From NCBI RefSeq assembly GCF_020447265.1, contig NZ_JAJADR010000001.1:558001-622000 (forward strand): a stretch of DNA of 64,000 nucleotides. Direction: 5' to 3'. Position numbers and translations under genes: made by a program. The notes under the pieces are model-generated. The model was not told where the DNA came from and did not search any database. It saw nothing but the letters and a program-made list of their open reading frames with translations. Shown one piece after another: positions 51,203-60,579 of this stretch. Numbering within the stretch: position 1 is the stretch's first letter; the number at the start of each line of letters is the position of its first letter. The stretch is from Hymenobacter lucidus. GTDB taxonomy: Bacteria > Bacteroidota > Bacteroidia > Cytophagales > Hymenobacteraceae.

Positions 51203-52831
51203 ATGAAGAAGATAGTACTGGTTATTGGCTTAGGTGCAGGGTTGATAGCAGGAGCCTACGGGCAGGCCGCCCCGCCCGACATGGTGCTGCTTAATGCGCA
51301 GGTGTTTACTGCCGATGCTGCCCAACCCACGGCCCAGGCGCTGGCCATTCGGGGGGAGCGAATTGTAGCGGTGGGCACTACGGCCGACATTGCCAAGCTG
51401 GCCGGCCCCAACACGCGCCGCATCGATGCCCAGGGCCGGGTCGTGACGCCGGGCTTTAACGACGCCCACACCCACTTCGACCCGCACCCGGCCGGCGTGC
51501 AGCTGCGGTTTGCGAGCATGGAGCCCACCTGGGCCGAGACGAAGCAGGCCATTGCCGCTGCCGTGCAGCAAGCCCCGCCCGGCACCTGGATTTTCGGCAC
51601 CGTGGGCGCCACCGTGGTGCTTGATACGCTCGTCAACCGCGCCGCCCTCGACGCGCTGGCGCCCAACCACCCGGTGCTGCTGCATCCTCATTACGGCCAC
51701 CTGCGCGTTATCAACAGCAAAGCTATGCCGCTGCTGAACATAGCCGCCGAGCAGCCCGACCCGCTGGGCGGCACCTTTGAGCGGGTGCGCGGCTCGCGCC
51801 AGATCAACGGGCGGCTGCGGGAGTATGCCGAATGGCGGCCCAGCCGGCTGCTGACCGAGCAGGTGCCCGACACGGCCGCCATCCGGCAGCTGCGCGGGTT
51901 TGCCACCGAGGCTGCCAGCTACGGCATTACCACGGTGCAGCTGTTTACCAATATGCCCATTGCCCGGTTTGCGCGCCTGGCCCAGCAGGCCGATCTGCCG
52001 GTGCGCGTGCATGCCCGGCCGTTTCCGGTGACCAATGCCAAAGAGCGGGAAACCACCGAGCAGCGCCAAATGAGCAAGCTGCCTTCCTATGGCCCTAAAG
52101 TGCGGGTGAGCGGCCTGAAATGGGTGCTCGACGCCACGCCCTACGAGCGGGGCGCGGCCCTGCGCTACGACTACCTCGACCGGCCCGGCTGGCGTGGCCA
52201 ACTCAATTTCAGCGCGGCCGAAGTGCGCAAAATCGTGCAGGAAGGCCTCGACTGGCAGCAGCCCCTGCTGTTTCACTGCGCCGGCGACCGGGCGGCGGAG
52301 CAGGTGCTGACCACGCTCGAAAGCTACGGCACGAAGGTAAACTGGCCGGCCCAACGGGTGCGCATCGAGCACGGCGACGGGGTAGTAGAAGACCTGCTGC
52401 CGCGGGCCAAGCGGCTGGGCGTGGTGGTAGTGCAAAACCCGGCGCACTTCACCGAGCCGGCCCTGTTTCACCAGCGCTGGAAACCCACGATGCAGCCGCT
52501 CCGCTCGTTGCTGACGGCGGGCGTGCCGCTGGCCCTGGGCTCCGACGGGCCCATGAATCCGTTTCTGAACATCATGCTGGCCGGCATCACGCCGGCCAAT
52601 CCGGCCGAGGCCATTACGCGCCAGCAGGCAGTACAGGCTTATACCACGGGCTCGGCCTACGCCGAATTTACGGAAAAGAACAAGGGTAGCCTGGCCGTGG
52701 GCAAGCTGGCCGACCTGACTGTATTGTCGCAGGACATCTTCACGGTGCCCCCGCCCGCGCTGCCCAGAACCACCAGCGTACTGACCATTGTGGGTGGCAA
52801 AGTGGTGCACGACGCCAAGGTGCTGAAGTAG
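51203..52831 (+). CDS. Exported amidohydrolase (YtcJ-like)
   Basis: 542 residues from ATG at 51203, supported by a Shine-Dalgarno-like AGGAG at 51191-51195 and a signal peptide (MKKIVLVIGLGAGLIAGAYGQ); the longer frame begins inside the ABC gene. Metal-dependent amidohydrolase family 3: VVTPGFNDAHTHFDPHP with the HxH ligands, VLDATPYERGAAL, LLFHCAGDRAAEQ, RIEHGDGV, LALGSDGPMNPF and a C-terminal composite beta domain. It should hydrolyse an N-acyl or amide substrate in the periplasm; the substrate is not predictable. Paralogous families often act on formamides or N-substituted amides. Confidence 0.93.
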   Translation: MKKIVLVIGLGAGLIAGAYGQAAPPDMVLLNAQVFTADAAQPTAQALAIRGERIVAVGTTADIAKLAGPNTRRIDAQGRVVTPGFNDAHTHFDPHPAGVQLRFASMEPTWAETKQAIAAAVQQAPPGTWIFGTVGATVVLDTLVNRAALDALAPNHPVLLHPHYGHLRVINSKAMPLLNIAAEQPDPLGGTFERVRGSRQINGRLREYAEWRPSRLLTEQVPDTAAIRQLRGFATEAASYGITTVQLFTNMPIARFARLAQQADLPVRVHARPFPVTNAKERETTEQRQMSKLPSYGPKVRVSGLKWVLDATPYERGAALRYDYLDRPGWRGQLNFSAAEVRKIVQEGLDWQQPLLFHCAGDRAAEQVLTTLESYGTKVNWPAQRVRIEHGDGVVEDLLPRAKRLGVVVVQNPAHFTEPALFHQRWKPTMQPLRSLLTAGVPLALGSDGPMNPFLNIMLAGITPANPAEAITRQQAVQAYTTGSAYAEFTEKNKGSLAVGKLADLTVLSQDIFTVPPPALPRTTSVLTIVGGKVVHDAKVLK

Positions 52832-52848
52832 CGCGGTCGACAGCGGGC

Positions 52849-53397
52849 TTACTCAATGACACGCACCTCCGTCGGGTCGTAGAGTTGTAGCCAGTCGCGG
52901 CGCAGGATGGCGTAGAGCAGCTCGTCCTCAAACTCGCCCGCGTCATTCACGCCCGACTCGCGCATGATGCCTTCGAACTGCAACCCGCGGGTTTTGGCCA
53001 ACGAGCGTTTCGACGCCTCGTTCGACACCCGGCAGCCGGTGGCTACGCGGTTGAGGCCCAGCAGCTCGAAGGCCAGATAAAACAGGTGGGGCTTGCTGCC
53101 AGGCGTAGCGCCCCGGCCCCGCATGTGCCGAAACACGTCGGCCCCAGTGGAGCCGGCGCGCTCCTCCCAGCTGTCCACAGTGAGCAGCGTCATGCCGGCC
53201 AGTTCGCCGTGCAGCAAGGAGTAGAAGCCGAAGTTGGTGCGCTGGTCTTTTTCGTAGCGGGGCAGGTAGTTGCGAAACAGCTCTTCCTGCATTTCCCGGG
53301 AATCGGGGAAACCGCGAAACAGCTCGTAGACCTCGGCCAGGTTGTCGTCGTTGATCAGGTGCAGGGTGATGAAATCGGTTTGCAGGGCTTTGAACAT
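52849..53397 (-). CDS. GNAT family N-acetyltransferase (RimJ/RimL-like)
   Basis: 182 residues. The GNAT acetyl-CoA core is recognised by LAGMTLLTVDSWEERAGSTGADVF (strand 4 region), the RGRGATPG-type pyrophosphate loop, AFELLGLNRVATGCRVSNEASKRSLAKTRGL with the RimJ-like N-x-A-S helix, and FEGIMRESGV. It belongs to the group acetylating ribosomal-protein N-termini or small amines. The acceptor is unknown. Convergent with the preceding amidohydrolase, 17 bp between the stops and no terminator. Confidence 0.9.
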   Translation of the reverse strand: MFKALQTDFITLHLINDDNLAEVYELFRGFPDSREMQEELFRNYLPRYEKDQRTNFGFYSLLHGELAGMTLLTVDSWEERAGSTGADVFRHMRGRGATPGSKPHLFYLAFELLGLNRVATGCRVSNEASKRSLAKTRGLQFEGIMRESGVNDAGEFEDELLYAILRRDWLQLYDPTEVRVIE

Positions 53398-53593
53398 AGC
53401 TGAACAGGGAGTTGGTGAGCAGAAGGAGCCGACCCATAAGTTACGGGTGGCATCTGTATATTCAGCCCTGCCAATGCTTTGGAGCCACCCGGCGCAAGCA
53501 TAACATTGGCATAACTCCGGCCGCCGGGCCAGTGCCGTTCTTTGCCGCTGCTTTTTCTGTCGCCTTTCTCCTCACCACACTTTTTCTCTCCCC

Positions 53594-54766
53594 ATGAACA
53601 AGCTTTTTCCCGCTCCGGCTTTGCTGCTGGCCGCCGCTGCCTTCCCGCTGCTGCTGAGCTGCGACGATGATGATGCCCCGGACACCGACACCGCAGGGCC
53701 GCCCACGTCGGTAGCCTCGCTGCGCTTTATCGGCGAAAAGCTCGTGCCCTTCAAGCAGGACTACCAGGGTACCACGCTCGGCGGCTTCTCGGGCATCGAC
53801 TACCGCCCCGACAACAACTCGTACTACCTCATGTGCGACGACCCGGCCAACCTGCAGCCCGTGCGCTACTACACCGCCAACCTGGCCTTCGACGCCAGCA
53901 GCTTTACGGGCATCACCTTCACGGGCGTTACCACCATCAAGCGGCCCGACGGCTCCAATTTCCCCAGCGTGGCCGCCGACCGCAACAACGTCATCGACCC
54001 GGAAGGAATCCGCTACGATGCGGCCACCAAGCACATCATCTGGTCGAGTGAGGGAGTGCGCAACGTGGCCGTAACGCCGGCTGTGCTCACGAATCCGTTC
54101 CTGCGCGAGGCCAACCTCGACGGTACCCACGTAGCCGAATTTGCCCTGCCGCCTATCTTCCAGATGAAGGCTACCGACAACGGCTCCCGCTCCAACGGCT
54201 CGTTTGAGGGTATGTCGATTTCCCCGGGCGGCAAGTTCCTGTTTACGGCCCAGGAAGAGCCCATTTATGAAGATGGCCCCCGGGCGGCATTCGGCGTCAC
54301 GTCCACCACGCGCATCGTGAAGTACGACAAGGCCACGCGCCAGGTGGTGGGCCAGTATGCCTACAAGCTCGATGCCGTGCACAAGGAGCCCGTGCCCAGC
54401 ACCCAGTTTCAGCTCAATGGCGTGGTAGAAGTGCTGGCCCTCTCCGAAACCAAGCTGCTGGTGATGGAGCGGTCCTTCGCCGTGGGCGCCACCCCCGATT
54501 ATCTGGTGCGCATCTACGAAATAGACCTGGCCGCCGCCACCGACGTGAGCAGCGTAGCCGGGCTGCAGAGCGCCACCTATACGCCCGTCACGAAGCGACT
54601 GGTGCTGGATCTGGCTACCACCGGCATTGCGCGCGTCGACAACCTGGAGGGCATGACCTTCGGGCCCAAGCTCGCCAACGGCCACTATTCGCTCATCATG
54701 GTGTCGGACGACAACTTCGGCGCGTCCCAGATTTCGCAGTTCCTGGCTTTCGAGGTAATGCCATAG
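53594..54766 (+). CDS. Esterase-like-activity-of-phytase family lipoprotein
   Basis: 390 residues. The lipoprotein signal MNKLFPAPALLLAAAAFPLLLSC (Cys23) is followed by an acidic DDDDAPDTD linker. The rest matches the phytase-esterase-like domain: GGFSGIDYRPDNNSYYLMCDD, VIDPEGIRYDAATKHIIWSSEG, NGSFEGMSISPGGKFLFTAQEE, and DNLEGMTFGPKLANGHYSLIMVSDDNF with its C-terminal Asp pair. The fold is a beta-propeller; family members hydrolyse phosphate or carboxylate esters in a few tested cases. The lipid anchor and acidic start suggest surface exposure. Confidence 0.93.
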   Translation: MNKLFPAPALLLAAAAFPLLLSCDDDDAPDTDTAGPPTSVASLRFIGEKLVPFKQDYQGTTLGGFSGIDYRPDNNSYYLMCDDPANLQPVRYYTANLAFDASSFTGITFTGVTTIKRPDGSNFPSVAADRNNVIDPEGIRYDAATKHIIWSSEGVRNVAVTPAVLTNPFLREANLDGTHVAEFALPPIFQMKATDNGSRSNGSFEGMSISPGGKFLFTAQEEPIYEDGPRAAFGVTSTTRIVKYDKATRQVVGQYAYKLDAVHKEPVPSTQFQLNGVVEVLALSETKLLVMERSFAVGATPDYLVRIYEIDLAAATDVSSVAGLQSATYTPVTKRLVLDLATTGIARVDNLEGMTFGPKLANGHYSLIMVSDDNFGASQISQFLAFEVMP

Positions 54767-54783
54767 TTGGCTAGTTGGGAGTA

Positions 54784-54828
54784 AAAACAAAAGCGGAAGC
54801 CCGGATATCGGGCTTCCGCTTTTGTTTT
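54784..54828. terminator. Bidirectional terminator
   Basis: 20-bp perfect stem (54784-54803 with 54809-54828), loop of 5 nt. Between the esterase-like lipoprotein gene and the convergent lipoprotein gene. Confidence 0.9.
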
Positions 54829-54835
54829 CAGAAGC

Positions 54836-55711
54836 TTAGTGGTGATGATGATGGGAAGAGTTGGTCGACTGGCGCTCAACTTCCTGCAGGTCTTCGGCTG
54901 TGCCGGCGTAGCTGCTGCCCGCGGGCAGGTCGAAAGCCTTCGACCAGGGCGGGGTTTCGGTCAGGCCGTCGAGGTCGTAGCCGGCGTACATTTCCTGGCG
55001 CAGCCGGTAGCGGGCCTTATCCAGCAGGCCGGCATTCTGGGCCAGGGGCGGCGGAGTGTAATGCACTGCCAGGGCCAGGGTGGGCAGCACCCTCGGCGAA
55101 TTGTACTCAACCAGGTCAATTAGCGGCTTGGCCACGCGCACCTGCTCCGAGTAAATAACCTCACACCGGGTACGGTCAGGGAAAAAGAACAGCATGGCGC
55201 TGCAGTCGACCAGAGCCCCTAGGGTGAGGCCGGTTTTGAGCTCCTGGGTCAGCGCGTGGGTTTCGGCGGGCAGCGCTTCAAATACGGTGCCGTAGGGCCG
55301 CAGGTCGAGGGAAGTCAGAATGGGCTCGTTGGCGGCCACCCGCGCCAGGTAATCGGTGCGCTTCAGGCTGCAGTGCACGTTGCGGAACTGGTTCTGCACG
55401 TAGTACGTCACGCTGTCGGTGCGTAGGTCGGCAATAATACCGTACCGGTCGGTGGAATCGGCGAAGCTATTCGTGCGAACATCGCGCCGTATCCGGTGGC
55501 CGTCGAGAGTGAGCGTGACGTACTTGGTACTGATGCGGCCCAGGCCCGCGCGGCGCTCCAGAAACCGCAAAGTGCCCACGAAAGGGCCTTTGGTACGGGT
55601 CGGAGTCGTAGTTTGGAGGGTGGTGTTTTGGGGCTCGTCGGTGGCCGGCGAGCAGGCCAGCAGCAGGCCTAAAGCGGCAACCAGAGGAAAACGCAGAGCG
55701 GTAAGTAGCAT
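54836..55711 (-). CDS. Lipoprotein with natural C-terminal pentahistidine, function unknown
   Basis: 291 residues from ATG at 55711, which begins a lipoprotein signal (MLLTALRFPLVAALGLLLAC, Cys20). The first 24 codons of the open frame do not fit. The body is mostly beta: GPFVGTLRFLERRAG, KYVTLTLDGHRIRRDV, DSVTYYVQNQFRNV, and ALVDCSAMLFFFPDRTRCEVIYSEQVRV. The last codons encode Ser-Ser followed by five His and a stop. No family was recognised. The His run might bind metal ions. It is convergent with the preceding lipoprotein gene, so the two are not co-transcribed. Confidence 0.8.
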   Translation of the reverse strand: MLLTALRFPLVAALGLLLACSPATDEPQNTTLQTTTPTRTKGPFVGTLRFLERRAGLGRISTKYVTLTLDGHRIRRDVRTNSFADSTDRYGIIADLRTDSVTYYVQNQFRNVHCSLKRTDYLARVAANEPILTSLDLRPYGTVFEALPAETHALTQELKTGLTLGALVDCSAMLFFFPDRTRCEVIYSEQVRVAKPLIDLVEYNSPRVLPTLALAVHYTPPPLAQNAGLLDKARYRLRQEMYAGYDLDGLTETPPWSKAFDLPAGSSYAGTAEDLQEVERQSTNSSHHHHH

Positions 55712-55952
55712 TAGAGAAGGAAAGAGGCAAGGCCCGAAACGGGGTGGAAGATACCTACGCCCGGCGGCCCGGCAAGAAATCAAAGCCTCTCCCGCTTCTT
55801 TTTCAAATGGCAGTCTGACAAGCGCGGCGTTGTTATAAAAGCCGCTTAAACTGGGCTATAGACGCGTTTTCGGCCAAGCTGGGCTATATCCAGGGCTGCC
55901 AGTGGGGCGTATGGACGGGAAAAACCTATCCATTCACTTGTCCCCATTTGCT

Positions 55953-57047
55953 ATGCGCCATCCGATATTCCAACGATTCTGCGCCGCCCGGCAAGCCAGC
56001 CGCACTGCCTGGGCTCAGCTGCAACGACCAGCGCACCTGGCCTTGGTGCTCGTACTACTCGGGTTGTTGCTGGGCGGCTGCGCCACCGCCCGGTTGGGCG
56101 CCAGCGGGCGAAAGAAAGTACAGGGCAAAACCTACGTCATCATCGGGGCTTCCAGCGGCTTTGGCCGGGGCGTAGCGCAGGAATTGGGGGCCTGCCACGC
56201 CAACGTGGTGCTGGCGGCCCGGCGCACCGAGCTACTGGAGGAAGTGGCCGCCACCATCCGGGCGGCCGGCGGCACGGCCCTGGTCGTCACCACAGATATC
56301 AGCCAGCCCGAGCAAGTGCAGCGCCTAGCCGAGGCTGCCGTGAAGCAGTACGGCCGCGTAGATGTGTGGATCAACGACGTGGGCGTGGGCGCCATCGGGC
56401 GGTTCTGGGACGTTCCACTGGCCGATTACTCCCGGCTGATTGACGTCAACTACAAAGGCATCGTGTACGGCAGCCAGGTTGCCATCAAGCTATTCCAGAC
56501 CCAGAAGAGCGGCACGCTCATCAACCTGGGCTCGGTGGAAAGTGAAGTGCCGCTGGCCTACCACGCCGTGTACGCGGGCACCAAAGCCGCCATCCGCAAC
56601 TTCGACCAAGCCCTGAACAACGAGCTGCGCCTGAGCGGCTACAAAGACATTAAGGTGGTAACCATTGAGCCCTGGGCCGTGGACACGCCTTTCTGGGGCC
56701 ATGCCGCCAACTACAGCGGCGGCACCCCGCGCATGGCCGCCATGGACCCGCCCAGCAAGGTGGTAAATGCCATTGTGCGCTCCTCGCTGCGGCCCCGCCA
56801 AGAGCTGCCCGTGGGCTGGAAGGCTAGGGGCGCCGTTTTCTCCCACCACGTGCTGCCCCATTTCACCGAGCGGCTCTCGGCCAACATTGCCCACCGCTAC
56901 CAGATCAAAACGGCCCCGCCCGCGCCGGCTACTGCGGGCGCAGTGCAGCAGCCTATGCCCACGGGCCGGGGTGTGGATGATGGGGTGCGGCAGCGCATGA
57001 AGCAGGAAAAGCAGCAGCGCAAGCAGCAGAAAACCAACGGCCAGTAA
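55953..57047 (+). CDS. Short-chain dehydrogenase/reductase with N-terminal lipobox or membrane anchor
   Basis: 364 residues from ATG at 55953. A classical SDR domain starts near residue 58: YVIIGASSGFGRGVAQ (TGxxxGxG-like NADP site), VVTTDIS, NDVGVG, INLGSVESEV with catalytic Ser, and YxxxK in YAGTK. Upstream is an unusual leader: an Arg-rich stretch to residue 27, then ALVLVLLGLLLGGC, a perfect-looking lipobox with Cys43. The C-terminus is a basic Gln/Lys-rich tail. Classical SDRs need cytoplasmic NAD(P)H, so export would be odd; a membrane anchor facing the cytoplasm is the other possibility. Confidence 0.85.
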   Translation: MRHPIFQRFCAARQASRTAWAQLQRPAHLALVLVLLGLLLGGCATARLGASGRKKVQGKTYVIIGASSGFGRGVAQELGACHANVVLAARRTELLEEVAATIRAAGGTALVVTTDISQPEQVQRLAEAAVKQYGRVDVWINDVGVGAIGRFWDVPLADYSRLIDVNYKGIVYGSQVAIKLFQTQKSGTLINLGSVESEVPLAYHAVYAGTKAAIRNFDQALNNELRLSGYKDIKVVTIEPWAVDTPFWGHAANYSGGTPRMAAMDPPSKVVNAIVRSSLRPRQELPVGWKARGAVFSHHVLPHFTERLSANIAHRYQIKTAPPAPATAGAVQQPMPTGRGVDDGVRQRMKQEKQQRKQQKTNGQ

Positions 57048-57331
57048 GTGGGTTGCAGTCGGTAGCAAATACCCCCGGACCACAGCCGGCCGGCCCCATT
57101 GACTGTGGCAGTCTTTCTGAATGGGCGGCTTTAATCACCAGCCCGATGGTGGGCATCTGGCCGGGCCCGCGCTGCCTAGGTGCTTGCGCGTGGCCAGCTG
57201 CCCGCTCACGGCCGGCCACCCCGCCGATTGGCCGCCCGGCAACTATCCACCGCCTGGCTGGTTGTTTGGGGCGCACTGCTCCGGCCGGGGCCGCTGTTTT
57301 GTTCTTACTACCTACCACAACCAACCCGCAT

Positions 57332-58351
57332 ATGAAGTACAATCTGTTAGGAAATACTGGCCTGAAAGTATCGGAGCTGTGCCTAGGCACTATGACGTTT
57401 GGCGGCAAGGGCTGGGCCAAAGCCATTGGGGAGCTGGGCCAGCCCGCCGTGGATGCGCAAGTAAAGCGCGCCGTGGAAGCGGGTATCAACTTTATCGACA
57501 CGGCCAACGTGTATTCCGAAGGCGTATCGGAGGAAATGACCGGGCTGGCCATCCGCAACCTGGGCCTGCAGCGCGACGAGCTGGTGGTGGCCACCAAAGT
57601 ACGCGGCAAAATGGGCGAAGGTCCCAACCAGGCCGGCCTCACCCGCAAGCACATCATGCAGCAGGCCGAAGCCAGCCTCAAGCGTCTGGGTACCGACTAC
57701 ATCGACCTCTACCAGATTCACAGCTACGACCCGCTCACGCCCCTGGAGGAAACCCTGCGCGCCCTCGACGACCTGGTGCGCTCGGGTAAGGTGCGCTACA
57801 TCGGGGCCAGCAACCTGGCCGCCTGGCAGCTGATGAAGGCCCTGGGCTACTCAACCTATAATCATAAGGAGCGGTTCGTGTCGCTGCAGGCCTACTACAC
57901 CATTGCGGGCCGCGACCTGGAACGGGAAGTTGTGCCGCTGCTACAAGATCAGAACGTGGGCCTGCTGGTGTGGAGTCCCTTGGCCGGCGGCCTGCTCAGC
58001 GGCAAATATACCCGCGAGCAGCACGAGGACGAAGGCCGCCGGGGCCGCTTCGACTTCCCACCCGTGGATAAGGACCGTGCCTTCACCATCGTGGATGCGC
58101 TGCGGCCCCTGGCCGAAGCCAAGGGTGCCACGGTGGCTCAGCTGGCCCTGGCCTGGCTGCTGCACCAGCCCGTAGTGAGCAGCGTCATCATCGGGGCCAA
58201 CAAGCCCGAGCAGCTCGACGACAACCTCAAGGCCGTGGACGTGCAGCTCACCCCCGACGAACTGCGGCAGCTCGACGAAATCAGTAAGCTGGCCCCGGAA
58301 TATCCCGGCTGGATGCTCGACTTCACCGCCGGCGACCGGCAACCCGGCTAA
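57332..58351 (+). CDS. Aldo/keto reductase (voltage-channel-beta/YajO-like)
   Basis: 339 residues from ATG at 57332 (MKYNLLGNTGLKVSELCLGTMTFGG), the usual family start; the frame opens far upstream in non-coding sequence. The tetrad is visible: INFIDTANVYSEGVSEEM (Asp and Tyr), VATKVRGKMGEG (Lys), and DLYQIHSYD (His). NADPH end: SSVIIGANKPEQLDDNLKA. It resembles the Kv-beta/YajO/AKR7-like branch with the SEGVSEEMTG signature, distinct from the AKR at 37287-38288. The substrate is probably a small aldehyde or ketone. Confidence 0.95.
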   Translation: MKYNLLGNTGLKVSELCLGTMTFGGKGWAKAIGELGQPAVDAQVKRAVEAGINFIDTANVYSEGVSEEMTGLAIRNLGLQRDELVVATKVRGKMGEGPNQAGLTRKHIMQQAEASLKRLGTDYIDLYQIHSYDPLTPLEETLRALDDLVRSGKVRYIGASNLAAWQLMKALGYSTYNHKERFVSLQAYYTIAGRDLEREVVPLLQDQNVGLLVWSPLAGGLLSGKYTREQHEDEGRRGRFDFPPVDKDRAFTIVDALRPLAEAKGATVAQLALAWLLHQPVVSSVIIGANKPEQLDDNLKAVDVQLTPDELRQLDEISKLAPEYPGWMLDFTAGDRQPG

Positions 58352-58480
58352 TCCCGCTCCGCTGCTCTAAACTCACGCCCCGCCTTGCCCTGTCCGGCAG
58401 CGCGGGGCGTCTGGCTTTGGGCCTTTGGGGCGCACCGGCCGCGGATGGAACATCTGCTCTGTCAGCGCCTTGCTGCACTT

Positions 58481-58987
58481 TTAGCCGGGAGCGGATGGCT
58501 GCAATACTTTCACATACTTGATGATGTCCTGGCCGAAGCCCGCCCGCTCATACACGGCCCGGGCGTGGTGGTTTTGGGCAAATACGCTCAGGGTAAGCCA
58601 CGCGTAGCCGCGCTCCAGCGCCCAGGCTTCCGCGTACTGCAGCAGCGCCCGGCCGATACCCCGGCCTTCGGCGGCCGTAGTCACGGCCAGATCGGCAATG
58701 TGGGCGTGCTGCTGCTGGTAAAAATCGGTGTTGACGGTAAGATGCAGCAGCCCGACAGGCTGCCCGTTTTGCTCGGCCACTACCACGCTCCGCTGGGGCG
58801 TGGGCTCGTGCAGCGCGTGCAGCAACACGGCTACGTCGGTGGCTGTGAGTTGGGCCGGGTCGCGCCAGGCGGGTGGGCCAAAGGCTACCAAGCGCGGCAT
58901 CAGTTCCCGGATAAACGCCTCGTCGGCCGCTGTGGCCGGGCGAATGTGGAGCTGATCGGCGGAAGCCGGTGAGGTGGGAGTAGACAT
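58481..58987 (-). CDS. GNAT family N-acetyltransferase
   Basis: 168 residues. Strand 1 is LHIRPATAADEAFIRELM. The acetyl-CoA site is IADLAVTTAAEGRGIGRALLQYAEAWA, with the Q/RxxGxG/A loop as EGRGIGRAL. ALTLSVFAQN-type strand 6 (WLTLSVFAQNHHARAVYERAGF) completes the core. It is a simple one-domain member; the acceptor cannot be read. It is on its own, 78 bp away from the arylamine acetyltransferase start codon-side neighbour. Confidence 0.92.
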   Translation of the reverse strand: MSTPTSPASADQLHIRPATAADEAFIRELMPRLVAFGPPAWRDPAQLTATDVAVLLHALHEPTPQRSVVVAEQNGQPVGLLHLTVNTDFYQQQHAHIADLAVTTAAEGRGIGRALLQYAEAWALERGYAWLTLSVFAQNHHARAVYERAGFGQDIIKYVKVLQPSAPG

Positions 58988-59065
58988 ATACGCGGGGCAA
59001 AGTGGCTACGACAACAGTATACGTACCGGCCCGCATCAGGTGCCACCGGTAGAATCTGCGGCGTG

Positions 59066-59821
59066 CTACAGTCGGATGCCGAAATACCGGGCCAGCGCCG
59101 CGTGGTAGGCCGGCTCGTCGGGCAGAGTCTGCTCGGTAATGCTGCCGTGGTCGGTGATTTTCAACGTGTGCCCGGTCAGGGTAATACGGCCAGCGGGGGT
59201 GAGCAGGCTGCACAGGCTCTTGCGGGTGAAGTGCGACTCGGGGCTGGTTTGGTGGTAGCGGCACATGGGCTCAAACTCGGTCAGCTCCCGGGCAGTCAGG
59301 CTGAAGCGGTACTCCGGTGTCCAGGTTTCCCCAGTCAGCTTCTGCACCACTAAGTCCTGGTCGGCGAGCTGCTCGATGCGAAACCGGCCGCGTGGGTCAG
59401 GCTGCTCCAGGCCGGGCAGCAGCCGCAGCGGGTGCAGCGTGAATTCGCCGAAGCCGACGTCCACCAGATACTCTTCCTTCCCCAGCGCTACAATCAGGGC
59501 CAGGTGGTCGAATTCGGGTCCGTAAGTCTGCGTGCTGCTGCTGTATACCCGCGCTGCTACCAGCTTCACCCGGTAGCCCAGCGCCCGGAGCAGTTCGGCA
59601 AACAGCGAGTTGAGCTCGTAGCAGAAGCCACCCCGCCGCTGAGTAACAACTTTGGCGAAGCGCCCTGCAAAGGTGATTTCCCGGCTCCGGTGGATGTCCA
59701 GATTCTCGAACGGCACGGCCAGCAGGTGCGCCTGTTGCAGCCGCGTGAGGGCCGCTAGGGAAGGGTGGGTATCGGAGGCCTCCGCCCCGATTCGCTCCAA
59801 GTAAGCCGGTGTGTTCATCAT
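59066..59821 (-). CDS. nat: Arylamine N-acetyltransferase
   Basis: 251 residues from ATG at 59821 (59818 is the next codon and also ATG). NAT Cys-His-Asp triad: Cys67 in RRGGFCYELN, His106 in EFDHLALIV, Asp121 in YLVDVGFGEFTLHPL. VPFENLDIH near residue 37-44 is the family's first conserved block. It transfers acetyl or other acyl groups from CoA to arylamines or hydrazines. Length is normal. The last residues ARYFGIRL are typical. Confidence 0.96.
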   Translation of the reverse strand: MMNTPAYLERIGAEASDTHPSLAALTRLQQAHLLAVPFENLDIHRSREITFAGRFAKVVTQRRGGFCYELNSLFAELLRALGYRVKLVAARVYSSSTQTYGPEFDHLALIVALGKEEYLVDVGFGEFTLHPLRLLPGLEQPDPRGRFRIEQLADQDLVVQKLTGETWTPEYRFSLTARELTEFEPMCRYHQTSPESHFTRKSLCSLLTPAGRITLTGHTLKITDHGSITEQTLPDEPAYHAALARYFGIRL

Positions 59822-60145
59822 GCGCGGGAGCTTCGGTTGGCGCATCAGCGTGGAATGAAGGTGGGGCCAGCAGTAACTCTGGACGCAAGGTATTTAAAAC
59901 CGATTTTGGCCCGCGTATTTTCTCAGATTCAGGCCGAAGAAGTTCCGGGAGGTTTCAGGACATTGCAGGTGCTGGGCAGCCGGGTCGGTACAGGAGGACA
60001 AATGACTTTTATGGCCTCACCGGCCTACCCGTATTTCGTCGCAAATGGCCATCTTACTTGTCGGGTTTGCCCCGTTTGGCGGGCAGCAGAAACGGTACTT
60101 TTACCCATATCCGCCGGGCTGACCGGTAGTATCTGTCTAGCCGCC

Positions 60146-60550
60146 ATGCCCAAGCCTGTAATTACCTCCGTCGACGACTTTCTACAGCAGCTTGACCTAC
60201 CACTACGGGCAGTGGTAGAAGCACTGCGGCTCTCCATTCTGGCCGCTGCTCCCACCGTAGCCGAGCAGATTAAGTGGAATTCGCCGAGCTTTTACTACAC
60301 CGGCCCGATGGCCCCATTCGAAGCCCGGGAATACCGGCGCGACATTGTGGTGCTCAACCTGCACCGGGGCCATCCGCTGCTGGTGTTTCCCACCGGCGCT
60401 GGCATTTCCGACGCTACCGGCCTGCTGGAAGGCTCTTATACCGACGGCCGCCGCCTCATCCAAATTCGCGACCTAGCCGAGGCCCAGGCCAAGGCCGCCG
60501 GACTGCAACAGGTGGTGCGGGCGTGGCTGGCCCTAGTGGAACCGGCCTGA
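60146..60550 (+). CDS. DUF1801 domain protein
   Basis: 134 residues from ATG at 60146 (MPKPVITSVDDFLQQL). The frame is open from 59765, but that part is antisense to nat and is not family-like. DUF1801 (YdhG-like) landmarks: LRLSILAAAPTVAEQIKWNSPSF, FPTGAGISDATGLLEGSYTDGRRLIQI. These proteins have a small alpha/beta fold and no assigned biochemical role. The YDH-type IKWNSPSFY signature makes the family call fairly secure. Confidence 0.88.
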   Translation: MPKPVITSVDDFLQQLDLPLRAVVEALRLSILAAAPTVAEQIKWNSPSFYYTGPMAPFEAREYRRDIVVLNLHRGHPLLVFPTGAGISDATGLLEGSYTDGRRLIQIRDLAEAQAKAAGLQQVVRAWLALVEPA

Positions 60551-60579
60551 AACGGTAGCTGCGGCTCCCCAATGTTGCC

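Noticed and set aside
51230..52810. 526-codon antisense frame over the amidohydrolase
   Set aside because: Low-complexity His/Arg/Gly-rich translation, no motif; the sense strand encodes a complete amidohydrolase.
53462..54790. 442-codon antisense frame over the esterase-like lipoprotein gene
   Set aside because: Composition typical of complementary GC-rich coding sequence; runs through the terminator at 54784-54828.
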